From Anaerolineales bacterium UBA4826 (GTDB lineage Bacteria > Chloroflexota > Anaerolineae > UBA4142), in contig DHFK01000146.1 in NCBI GenBank assembly GCA_002400365.1, forward strand, positions 1-13,206: a stretch of 13,206 nt of DNA. Reading direction: 5' to 3'. Of this stretch, positions 1 to 5,931 are shown in pieces. How positions within the stretch are numbered: the first letter of the stretch is position 1; the number at the start of each line of letters is the position of its first letter. Under the pieces are notes generated by a model, which saw only the letters and a program-made list of their open reading frames with translations, was not told the origin of the DNA and searched no databases. The position numbers and the translations under genes are program-made.

Positions 1-488
1 TGTCATTTGCCATTCAGGAGCATCTCCAATCTCCAATCTCCAATCTCCAATCTCCAACCTCCAACCTCCAATCTCCAATCTCCAATCTCCAATCTCTACA
101 CAACCTGACCTACTGGCACAACGAGCCGTACCTCGGTTTTGGCGCGGGCGCACATTCGTGCTTTGGCGGCGAGCGGTATTGGAATGTCCTGTCGCCGCTG
201 GAGTACATTCAGCGCATCGAGCGCGGCGAGAGCGTGGTCGCGGGGCGCGAGCGAATCAGCCGCGAATTGGAAATGGCGGAGACGATAATCCTGGGGCTGC
301 GGCTGAACGAGGGAATTGCGTTTGACGCGTTTGCCACACGGTACGGCGAAGATGCGCGCGAAAAATACGCGCAGCAATTGGGAGAAGTGAAAGGGTTGGG
401 ATTGATCGAGTTGACGGAGGAGCGCGTGCGCTTGACGCCGCGCGGACGGTTGCTATCGAATGAAGCGTTTTGGAGATTCTTGCCGTGA
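1..488 (+). CDS. hemW: HemW-like radical SAM heme chaperone, C-terminal part (5' end outside window)
   Basis: HemW is a radical SAM protein of the HemN family that binds heme and is thought to deliver it to haem proteins; the family was long misnamed coproporphyrinogen III oxidase. From about 99 to the TGA at 486-488 the translation starts HNLTYW, then NEPYLGFGAGAHS, then RYWNVLSPLEYI, which are the conserved blocks after the radical SAM domain, followed by the HemN C-terminal region ending in a winged-helix-like part (AEKYAQQL-type helix, LTPRGRLL strand). The radical SAM core with its CxxxCxxC cluster must lie left of the window. Upstream of 96 the frame stays open to the edge but reads through ten CTCCAAT-type heptamers, so the protein is either a HemW with an inserted LQSPISN repeat loop or a damaged gene. 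The last 36 bp overlap the 3' end of the opposite-strand MFS gene. The family call is firm; the state of the 5' part is uncertain. Confidence 0.85.
   Translation, partial: SFAIQEHLQSPISNLQSPTSNLQSPISNLQSLHNLTYWHNEPYLGFGAGAHSCFGGERYWNVLSPLEYIQRIERGESVVAGRERISRELEMAETIILGLRLNEGIAFDAFATRYGEDAREKYAQQLGEVKGLGLIELTEERVRLTPRGRLLSNEAFWRFLP
24..93. repeat. Tandem heptamer tract, 10 x CTCCAAY
   Basis: Ten head-to-tail 7-bp units run from 24 to 93: eight are CTCCAAT and two adjacent ones (52-65) are CTCCAAC. A degenerate unit (CTCTACA, 94-100) follows. The heptamer has no stop codon in any forward frame; three units give the seven-residue period L-Q-S-P-I-S-N. The tract lies inside the hemW reading frame immediately before codons for HNLTYW. 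Such 7-bp tracts usually arise by slippage. Confidence 0.95.
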
Positions 489-1616
489 CCCTCTCGTCTC
501 GCGCACAGCCAGCGCCACCGGCAGCGCAATCAACGCGGGCAGTCCGGCTAGAATCAGCGCGCGATCAAGCCCCGCCCATCCCGACGCGGCAATACCGACG
601 ACCGGCGCAACAAAGATAACCAGGTCAATCGCCGCATCGAACATCCCCAGCGTTGTCGCCGCGCGATCGTGCGGTGTCACATCAGCCATCATCACCAAGC
701 CGAGCAGAAACGTCGTCCCACCGGCGAGACCGAACAGCGTGTACCACGCGATCAGCGTTGGCAAGTCGCGCGCATGATACAGCCCGATACTCGCCAGTAC
801 GATGAGCGGCTGCGCGGCGATGACGAATGGTCGCCGCCCCACGCGATCGGAGAATCGTCCGACCAGGAACGACGCGGCGGTAAAGCCGATGGATTCCATC
901 GCCAACATCAGCGCGATCTGCCACTCGGCGCTGCCCAGCGATAGGGCTTGGACCGGGAGCAACGCGGCGAGAATTGGAAAAGCAAAGTTATTGACGGCTG
1001 CGAAGAGAGCGAACGCCCAGGTTCGTCGTTGCGAAAACACGCGCGCCAATTCGGCGAGGTTGAGCCGGTGACCTGACTCGATTTTGCCGCCGCGCGGAAA
1101 AAGGAAAAGCACCCCGCACGCCGCGAACGACAACAGCCCGTCCACTATGAATGGCGCGCGCAGCGAATACAGCGACAACCATCCGCCAAGGCTCGGCGCG
1201 AGAATGAACGACAATCCCTGGCTGCTGCGCAACACGCCGAAGAACGTTCCTTGCCGTCCTTCCGAAATTTCGGCTGTCAGACCGAGCAGCGCCGGCATTG
1301 CGATCGCATCGGCTGCGCCGCCGAGAATGCGCAGCGCGAGCAGCCATTGCCACTGCGTGACCAACGCGCACAGCAGCGACGTGAGTCCGCCCAGCGCCGC
1401 GCCGACCACGAGCACCGCGCGGCGACCAAAGCGATCGGCAAGGACGCCGCTGACAAATTGGAGCGCCACGAGCGTCATCAGCGCCGACGAAAGAACCGCC
1501 GCGATCTCTTGCGGGTTCGCGCCCAGTTCGGCGGAGAGGCGCGGCAATACCGGCACTCCGACCTGGGTGCTCAGGAAAAGAATAAAGGTGACGATGGCGA
1601 GGAGGTGGATTTTCAC
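453..1616 (-). CDS. Major facilitator superfamily transporter, DHA1-type (12-TM efflux-like)
   Basis: This 387-residue inner-membrane transporter looks like a proton-driven drug/metabolite exporter. The N terminus enters TM1 at once. The loop after TM2 carries MFS motif A (GVLADRFGRRAVLVVGA, about residues 57-73), and a second motif-A-like loop (GRFSDRVGRRPF) marks the start of the second six-helix half. A basic linker (PRGGKIESGHRLNL) separates the halves. Length and symmetry fit the 12-TM DHA1 group; the substrate cannot be read from the sequence. The start codon is GTG (revcomp of 1614-1616), chosen because it sits 12 bp after the stop of the upstream prenyl synthase; the ribosome site is weak (GCGGGAT), so translational coupling is plausible. 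It is probably the last gene of the fni-prenyl synthase unit. A role linked to isoprenoids is only suggested by position. Its last 12 codons overlap hemW tail-to-tail. Confidence 0.88.
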   Translation of the reverse strand: MKIHLLAIVTFILFLSTQVGVPVLPRLSAELGANPQEIAAVLSSALMTLVALQFVSGVLADRFGRRAVLVVGAALGGLTSLLCALVTQWQWLLALRILGGAADAIAMPALLGLTAEISEGRQGTFFGVLRSSQGLSFILAPSLGGWLSLYSLRAPFIVDGLLSFAACGVLFLFPRGGKIESGHRLNLAELARVFSQRRTWAFALFAAVNNFAFPILAALLPVQALSLGSAEWQIALMLAMESIGFTAASFLVGRFSDRVGRRPFVIAAQPLIVLASIGLYHARDLPTLIAWYTLFGLAGGTTFLLGLVMMADVTPHDRAATTLGMFDAAIDLVIFVAPVVGIAASGWAGLDRALILAGLPALIALPVALAVRETRGSRQESPKRFIR

Positions 1617-1628
1617 GATCCCGCGTGA

Positions 1629-2639
1629 CTATTTCACTCGCCGCGTCATCGCGTCCGCAATCTCGCGCAGCCGATCCATCGCGCGATTCTCGATGCCCGT
1701 GGTGTCGAGCGCGCCGAGCGCGGCGGCGCGGAACTCGTCCGCCTGGCTTTGCGTTTGTGCGCGCGCGTCAACGGCGTCGAGCAACGCCAGCACGCGCGCG
1801 ACATCGTCCTGCGTGAGACTGGGCTGGCTGTAGATCGCGCGCAGCGCCGCGCCGTGCTGCGGATGCCGCAAGCCGATGATCGCGGGCAGCGATTTTTTCT
1901 TCGATAGAATGTCGGTCGCGGCGGACTTGCCGGTGACGGTGGCATCGCCCCAGATGCCGAGGATGTCATCGGTGATTTGGAACGCGAGACCGATGTTCGC
2001 GCCGAAACGGTCGAACGCGTCAATGAGCGTGGGGTCATCCGTAGCCAGCATCGCGCCGATGCGCGTCGAAGCCGCAATGAGCGCGGCGGTCTTGCCGCGA
2101 ATCATCTGGATGTACTCGGCGAGGGTCACGTCAAAGCGCGATTCGAAACTGAGGTCGAGGAACTGTCCCTGGCAGAGCGCGAGCGTGGCTTCGTCGAACA
2201 CCAGACTGATGTCCGCGCATTTACGCACGTCCAGCCCGCGCTGAAACAAGCGATCAATGGCGAGCCGCGCGAGCACGAACATGCCGTCGCCGGCGTTCAG
2301 TCCTTGCGCCAGCCCCCAGACTTTCCAAACCGCCGCGCGCCCGCGCCGCTCGTCGCCTTGATCCTCGATGTCGTCGTGGATCAGCGAAAAGTTGTGCGCG
2401 AGTTCGATGGCGGCGGCGACCGGGAGCGCGGGTTGCCACGCGCCGCCGACCGTTTCGCAACTGACCAGACAGAGCAACGGTCGAATGTGTTTGCCGGTGT
2501 CCGTTTTGATCGAGGCGAAATGCGCGTCCGTCCAGCCGAGATGGTACTTGAGCATCCCGTAGTACGGGGCGTAGGCGCGGCTAGGCGCAACGACCAGCGC
2601 GCGTAATTCGTTTTCGAGTGCGGCGAGATAGTCTTCCAT
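1629..2639 (-). CDS. Polyprenyl synthetase family protein, probably geranylgeranyl (or farnesyl) diphosphate synthase
   Basis: This 336-residue cytosolic trans-prenyltransferase condenses IPP onto allylic diphosphates. Visible motifs: GKHIRP (49-54, diphosphate binding), the first Asp-rich motif DDIED (89-93) followed by RRG, RGKTAALI (181-188), and the second Asp-rich region QITDDILGIWGD (221-232). The first motif has no two-residue insertion and an aromatic (Phe84) lies five residues before it. In the Ohnuma-type chain-length rules that pattern favours a C20 product, but this is inference and C15 is possible. The second motif ends in Gly rather than Asp (DDILG), a variant I recall from GGPP synthases. 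The ATG at 2637-2639 is chosen because the family N terminus starts there; its ribosome site is poor (TGGAAAA). It lies downstream of fni, which supplies its substrates, with an inverted-repeat element in the 90-bp gap, and 12 bp upstream of the MFS gene. Confidence 0.92.
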   Translation of the reverse strand: MEDYLAALENELRALVVAPSRAYAPYYGMLKYHLGWTDAHFASIKTDTGKHIRPLLCLVSCETVGGAWQPALPVAAAIELAHNFSLIHDDIEDQGDERRGRAAVWKVWGLAQGLNAGDGMFVLARLAIDRLFQRGLDVRKCADISLVFDEATLALCQGQFLDLSFESRFDVTLAEYIQMIRGKTAALIAASTRIGAMLATDDPTLIDAFDRFGANIGLAFQITDDILGIWGDATVTGKSAATDILSKKKSLPAIIGLRHPQHGAALRAIYSQPSLTQDDVARVLALLDAVDARAQTQSQADEFRAAALGALDTTGIENRAMDRLREIADAMTRRVK

Positions 2640-2655
2640 TGACGATTTTCCATCT

Positions 2656-2724
2656 TGTCATTGCGAGCAAAGCGAAGCAATCCCCAAGCGACTTGACTGC
2701 TTTGGCACTTGCCTCGCAACGACA
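2656..2724. repeat. Small inverted-repeat element (MITE/REP-like) between fni and the prenyl synthase
   Basis: The element is bounded by TGTCATTGCGAG (2656-2667) and CTCGCAACGACA (2713-2724), which are inverted copies matching at 11 of 12 positions. The interior continues AAGCGAAGCAATCCCC, the kind of sequence I recognise as a dispersed repeat in many environmental genomes (the minus-strand reading gives the tell-tale 'LLRFARNDK' peptide). It is 69 bp, too short to code for anything, and sits only 16 bp upstream of the prenyl synthase start, so it would be transcribed as a leader hairpin. Copy number and mobility cannot be judged from one copy. Confidence 0.75.
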
Positions 2725-2729
2725 ACTGG

Positions 2730-3767
2730 CTAGAGTTTCTCCAAGTGCTTTGTATTTCTCAGCGCGTCCACGTTCTCCGCGCCGATGCCAAACATCGCGA
2801 TCCGCAACTGCTCTTCGATCAACTTGATTCCATCAATCGTGTCTTCGACGCTGCGATCGGCGAGTTTCAGCATCGGCGCGGCAAAGCCGACCAGACTCGC
2901 GCCCAATGCAATGCACTTGGCGGCATCCACGCCATCCTTGATTCCGCCGCTGGCGATCAGCGGCATGGATGGGACAGCGCGGCGCACGCGCTCCAAACTG
3001 TCGGCGGTCGGAATGCCCCAGTCCCAAAATGCCTCAGCCAGTTCCCGCAGGAAAGCCGAAGGCGCGCGGTACGCTTCGACGGCAGCCCAGGACGTGCCGC
3101 CCGCGCCGGCGACGTCAATCGCCGCGACGCCGGCACTGGCGAGTTGCCGCGCCACGTCGGCGGAGATGCCAAACCCAACTTCTTTCACGACGACCGGCGC
3201 GCCGAGCGCGGCGCACACTTTTTCGATTTGCTTCAACAAGCCCTTCCAACTCGTGTTGCCGCCGGACTGGACGGCTTCCTGAATCGAATTGAGGTGCAGG
3301 ATCAGCGCGTCGGCGCGGATCATTTCGACCGCGCGGCGGCACTGGTCCACCGAGTAGGCATAGTTGAGTTGAATCGCGCCAAGGTTCGCCAAGAGCAGGA
3401 TGTCAGGCGCGACGCGGCGCACCTGGTAGGTGTACGCGAGCGACTTGTCTTGAATTCCCGCGCGCTGCGAGCCAAGCCCCATGGCAATGCCGGTGGCTTG
3501 CGCGGCAGTCGCCAGAGTGAGATTGATGCGCTCGGCTTCGTGCGCGCCGCCAGTCATCGAAGAGATGAGAAGGGGCGCGCGCAGCGGCTTGCCGAATATA
3601 GTCGTGGCGAGCGACACGTCCTTCAGATTCAGGTCAGGCAGCGCCTGGTGGATCAGGCGATAGCGTTCCAGTCCGCTCGTCGTCTGACGGGCTTGGACGT
3701 TTTCGTGCAGGTTGATCCGCAGGTGTTCGAGTTTACGGGTTTCGTGGGTGGTATCGTCAGGTGACAT
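2730..3767 (-). CDS. fni: Type 2 isopentenyl-diphosphate delta-isomerase (FMN-dependent)
   Basis: This 345-residue cytosolic flavoenzyme interconverts IPP and DMAPP; the type 2 family needs reduced FMN and Mg2+. Landmarks in order: RKLEHLRI (11-18), SSMTGG (69-74), GLGSQR (97-102), LANLGA (126-131), HLNSIQE (158-164, the Mg/substrate segment, usually HLNPLQE, here with Pro replaced by Ser), VVKEVGFGIS (193-202), DVAGAGGTSW (218-227) and the FMN-phosphate segment IASGGIKDG (271-279), with ALGASLVGFAAP following. The upstream in-frame TTG at 3794 is rejected in favour of the ATG at 3767, which has AGAAGG (minus strand, 3778-3773) five bases ahead and gives the usual N terminus. It opens the minus-strand isoprenoid unit fni - prenyl synthase - MFS and has its own extended -10 promoter. 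Confidence 0.95.
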   Translation of the reverse strand: MSPDDTTHETRKLEHLRINLHENVQARQTTSGLERYRLIHQALPDLNLKDVSLATTIFGKPLRAPLLISSMTGGAHEAERINLTLATAAQATGIAMGLGSQRAGIQDKSLAYTYQVRRVAPDILLLANLGAIQLNYAYSVDQCRRAVEMIRADALILHLNSIQEAVQSGGNTSWKGLLKQIEKVCAALGAPVVVKEVGFGISADVARQLASAGVAAIDVAGAGGTSWAAVEAYRAPSAFLRELAEAFWDWGIPTADSLERVRRAVPSMPLIASGGIKDGVDAAKCIALGASLVGFAAPMLKLADRSVEDTIDGIKLIEEQLRIAMFGIGAENVDALRNTKHLEKL

Positions 3768-3772
3768 CTTTG

Positions 3773-3778
3773 CCTTCT
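3773..3778 (-). promoter_or_regulatory. Ribosome binding site that fixes the fni start
   Basis: AGAAGG on the minus strand lies 5 nt upstream of the ATG at 3767-3765. No comparable site precedes the in-frame TTG at 3794, so the shorter protein is preferred. Confidence 0.7.
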
Positions 3779-3836
3779 CTGCTTTCTGCCGCAACTCTTG
3801 GCGCAGCGCGGTGTTCTAGTCTACGCGCGCAGCCCG

Positions 3837-3845
3837 ATTATAGCA
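3837..3845 (-). promoter_or_regulatory. Extended -10 promoter for fni
   Basis: The minus strand reads TGCTATAAT, a perfect -10 hexamer with the TGn extension, about 70 bp upstream of the fni ATG. No good -35 hexamer stands 16-18 bp further upstream, which suits an extended -10 promoter. Its -35 area would fall on the -35 box of the divergent acpP promoter. Confidence 0.6.
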
Positions 3846-3856
3846 CAAATGAGAGG

Positions 3857-3885
3857 TTGACGCACAAGCCGAATCCGGGTATACT
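3857..3885 (+). promoter_or_regulatory. Sigma-70-type promoter for acpP
   Basis: TTGACG (3857-3862) and TATACT (3880-3885) are separated by exactly 17 bp. The expected transcription start is near 3892, giving a leader of roughly 55 nt to the acpP ATG. Confidence 0.75.
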
Positions 3886-3947
3886 CTGGCTCAGTTGACG
3901 AGCGCTGCAGGTTATCCGCATATTCATTCCACAGGAGGAAAAGCCAA

Positions 3948-4190
3948 ATGGCAAACGAAGTTTTCGATCAGGTCAAAGCAATTATCGTGGACAAACTCGG
4001 CGTGGATGAGAGCAAAGTCACGATGGAGGCGCGCTTTCGCGAAGACCTCGAAGCCGACTCACTCGACCTCGTTGAATTGATCATGGAGTTTGAAGAAAAG
4101 TTCGGCGGGGAGATCTCCGACGAAGAAGCGCAAAAGATCACGACTGTGGGCGAAGCGGTCAATTACCTCCAGTCGCACATGAAGAAATAG
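3948..4190 (+). CDS. acpP: Acyl carrier protein
   Basis: This 80-residue acidic helical protein carries growing acyl chains on a 4'-phosphopantetheine arm during fatty acid synthesis in the cytoplasm. The attachment site is the DSL motif (Asp37-Ser38-Leu39) in the context EADSLDLVELIMEFEEKFG, the recognition helix II of ACPs; helix I (VKAIIVDKLGV) and the C-terminal helix (TVGEAVNYL) are also typical. Full length for the family. The ribosome site AGGAGG stands shortly before the ATG. It is expressed from its own TTGACG-17-TATACT promoter and ends at a strong terminator, so it is probably monocistronic. No fab genes are adjacent. The nearest neighbours are the divergent isoprenoid gene fni and the downstream molybdenum cofactor genes. 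Confidence 0.97.
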   Translation: MANEVFDQVKAIIVDKLGVDESKVTMEARFREDLEADSLDLVELIMEFEEKFGGEISDEEAQKITTVGEAVNYLQSHMKK

Positions 4191-4230
4191 TCCGACGACG
4201 CTTTGGCACGCGGGCAATTCTAGAGGAGGA

Positions 4231-4259
4231 TGGGGACGCGGTCGCGCGTTCCCATTTTT
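4231..4259 (+). terminator. Intrinsic terminator after acpP
   Basis: TGGGGACGCG (4231-4240) pairs with CGCGTTCCCA (4245-4254) around a GTCG loop, 10 bp with one G-T pair, followed directly by TTTTT (4255-4259). The mobA start codon is only 8 nt past the T-run. Confidence 0.85.
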
Positions 4260-4267
4260 GTTGACGT

Positions 4268-4990
4268 ATGATCCATGACCCCCCGCCGCGCGTCAGCGCC
4301 GTGATTCTCGCCGGCGGGAAAAGCCGCCGCATGGGGCGCGATAAAGCATTCCTCGCTTTCGACGGCGCGCCGCTGATCGCCCGCGTGATCGAGCGCGTGC
4401 GCTCTCTTTGCGCCGAGGTCATCATCGTCGCGAACGACGCCGACGCGTACGCGCCGTTCGGCGCGCGCGTGGTCGGCGATGTGTATCCGGGCAAGGGATC
4501 GCTCGGCGGGGTTTTCTCGGGCTTGCAAGCCGCGCGCGCCGAGTTCGTGCTGGCGGTTGCGTGCGATATGCCGTTCTTGAATCCTGCCCTGTTGCGCTAT
4601 TTGATTTCGCTCATTCCTCAGTTCGACGTCGTCATTCCGCGCGCGTCCAGCCCCTCCGGCAAGACGCCGCGTTCGGCGCGCGGCGACCCGTGGCGCGGCG
4701 AGATCGGACTGCCGCGCGCCGATCAGCCCCTCGCCAAAGACCGGGATCTACACCCGGTGCACGCGGTCTATTCCAAGCGCTGTCTCGCACCGATGGAGGC
4801 GCGCTTGCGCGCCGACGATCTGCGGCTCATCAGTTTTCACGATGCGGTGCGTGTCCGCGTGGTTGGGTCTGACGAAGTGGATCGCTTGGATCCCAAGCAC
4901 CTGTCGTTTTTCAACGTGAATACGCCCCAAGACCTGGAGTTGGCTAACCAACTCACCAACGATCGCACGATCAAACTAGACCATGTTTGA
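4268..4990 (+). CDS. mobA: Molybdenum cofactor guanylyltransferase MobA, with an extra internal segment
   Basis: MobA transfers GMP from GTP to Mo-molybdopterin, making the guanine dinucleotide (MGD) cofactor used by DMSO-reductase-family enzymes such as formate dehydrogenase. Residues 14-26 are the nucleotidyltransferase signature LAGGKSRRMGRDK; ACDMPF (98-103) holds the metal-binding Asp; HPVHAVYSKRCL (162-173) and FNVNTPQDL (215-223) are family blocks. At 240 residues it is longer than the roughly 190-220 usual for MobA. The excess lies at about 126-160, between DVVIPR and LHPVHAVY, which are normally only a few residues apart. The ATG at 4268 has no visible ribosome site and lies 8 nt after the acpP terminator T-run, so how it is transcribed is unclear. 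Its stop overlaps the fdhD start by 8 bp, implying coupling. Confidence 0.92.
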   Translation: MIHDPPPRVSAVILAGGKSRRMGRDKAFLAFDGAPLIARVIERVRSLCAEVIIVANDADAYAPFGARVVGDVYPGKGSLGGVFSGLQAARAEFVLAVACDMPFLNPALLRYLISLIPQFDVVIPRASSPSGKTPRSARGDPWRGEIGLPRADQPLAKDRDLHPVHAVYSKRCLAPMEARLRADDLRLISFHDAVRVRVVGSDEVDRLDPKHLSFFNVNTPQDLELANQLTNDRTIKLDHV

Positions 4991-5855
4991 AGAAAAAGCG
5001 CAGACGCTTTACTACCGCGTCACGGAGACGAGCGCGGCGTCAATCAGCGGCGCGGTGATTGGCGAAAGCCGGTGGGTGTTGTTTGTCAACGGACTCGAAA
5101 CGGTCACGTTCATGGCGACCGCGCGCAACTTGCATCACCTCGCGCTCGGGTTTCTTGTGTCGGAGAACCTGATCGCAGGGCTGTCAGACGTCGGTTCGAT
5201 CCGCGTGAATCAAGCGCCTGACCGCGCGTACTGGTACATCCCCGCGCTCGGGGTGAACGAGACGCGCCCGATGCCGATCTGCGAAGAAGGCGTTGGCTCG
5301 ATTCAAGTGCGGCTTGTGCGCGCCGAGTTTCGCTTGCCCTCACACCGCGTCTTGACGAGCGGGTGCGGCGGCGGCGTGACGTTCGACGATTTGTCCAGGG
5401 CGCAAATGCCGCTGGATTCCAAACGCGCCGTGCGCGCGGCGCAGATTTTCGCGCTGATGCGCGCTATGAACGCGCAGGCGACGTTGTATCGCGAGTGCCG
5501 CGGCGTGCACACCTCTGCGCTGGGCGACGGCGAGCGATTGCTGGCGATCGCCGAAGACATTGGTCGCCACAATACGCTGGACAAACTGCGCGGCGATTGC
5601 CTGATGCGCGGCGTCTCGACCCAGGATCGCATCTTGATAACCACCGGGCGCGTCTCATCGGAAATGATCACCAAGGCGGCGAAGATGCAAGCGCCGATTG
5701 TCGTTTCGCGCACGTCGCCGACTCATCTGGCGGTACAACTCGCACGCGCGTGGAATATCGCGCTCGTCGGCTACGCGCGCGGCGGCGAAATGCATGTGTA
5801 TTGCGGAATAGAACGAATTATCATTGAAAGACAAGGTGACGGGGTGACAAGGTGA
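4983..5855 (+). CDS. fdhD: Formate dehydrogenase accessory sulfurtransferase FdhD
   Basis: FdhD takes sulfur from a cysteine desulfurase (IscS in E. coli) and passes it to the Mo-bis-MGD cofactor so formate dehydrogenase becomes active. The 290-residue product shows FVNG (34-37), ATARNLHHLALGFLVSENLI (45-64), the catalytic-cysteine segment LTSGCGGGVTF (124-134), AEDIGRHNTLDKL (190-202), LITTGRVSSEMITKA (218-232) and the end block GYARGGEMHVYCG (263-275). Only one cysteine (Cys128) is present where E. coli has CxxC. The ATG overlaps the mobA stop (ATGTTTGA), indicating translational coupling. The last few codons (QGDGVTR) are written in an octamer repeat that continues past the stop, so the native C terminus may once have been shorter. 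No formate dehydrogenase structural gene is in the window. Confidence 0.95.
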   Translation: MFEEKAQTLYYRVTETSAASISGAVIGESRWVLFVNGLETVTFMATARNLHHLALGFLVSENLIAGLSDVGSIRVNQAPDRAYWYIPALGVNETRPMPICEEGVGSIQVRLVRAEFRLPSHRVLTSGCGGGVTFDDLSRAQMPLDSKRAVRAAQIFALMRAMNAQATLYRECRGVHTSALGDGERLLAIAEDIGRHNTLDKLRGDCLMRGVSTQDRILITTGRVSSEMITKAAKMQAPIVVSRTSPTHLAVQLARAWNIALVGYARGGEMHVYCGIERIIIERQGDGVTR

Positions 5856-5911
5856 CAGGGTGGCGGGGGTGACACGGTGATCTTCTCTCCTTGTCACCCT
5901 GTCACCTTGTC
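5830..5911. repeat. RRGGTGAC octamer repeats with a 17-bp perfect inverted repeat, fdhD end to moeA leader
   Basis: From 5830 to 5880 a degenerate octamer RRGGTGAC recurs about six times, giving 16-bp super-units beginning at 5830, 5846 and 5863. The unit GACAAGGTGACAGGGTG (5846-5862) is perfectly complementary to CACCCTGTCACCTTGTC (5895-5911), so the transcript can fold a 17-bp stem around a 32-nt loop. No T-run follows, so this is not an obvious intrinsic terminator. The repeat includes the last fdhD codons and stop. Confidence 0.9.
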
Positions 5912-5931
5912 TTTGTCGCCGAGGTGAAACA

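Noticed and set aside
24..93. Heptamer tract as a CRISPR array
   Set aside because: Units are 7 bp with no spacers; it is a simple tandem repeat.
1084..1833. A 249-codon frame antisense to the MFS and prenyl synthase genes
   Set aside because: It crosses the boundary of two well-supported genes and is of Ser/Arg/Ala shadow composition.
2381..2725. A short minus-strand frame starting in the inverted-repeat element (reading LLRFARNDK)
   Set aside because: This peptide is the known translation artefact of the dispersed repeat, and the remainder is out of frame with the prenyl synthase.
2709..3764. A 351-codon open frame antisense to fni, nearly its full length
   Set aside because: It is the complement of a gene with clear family motifs, has no recognisable protein features, and such long antisense frames are normal in GC-rich coding DNA with biased third positions.
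3768..3794. Longer fni start at TTG 3794
   Set aside because: No ribosome site precedes it and the added nine residues (Lys/Glu/Ala) are not family-like; the ATG at 3767 has AGAAGG.
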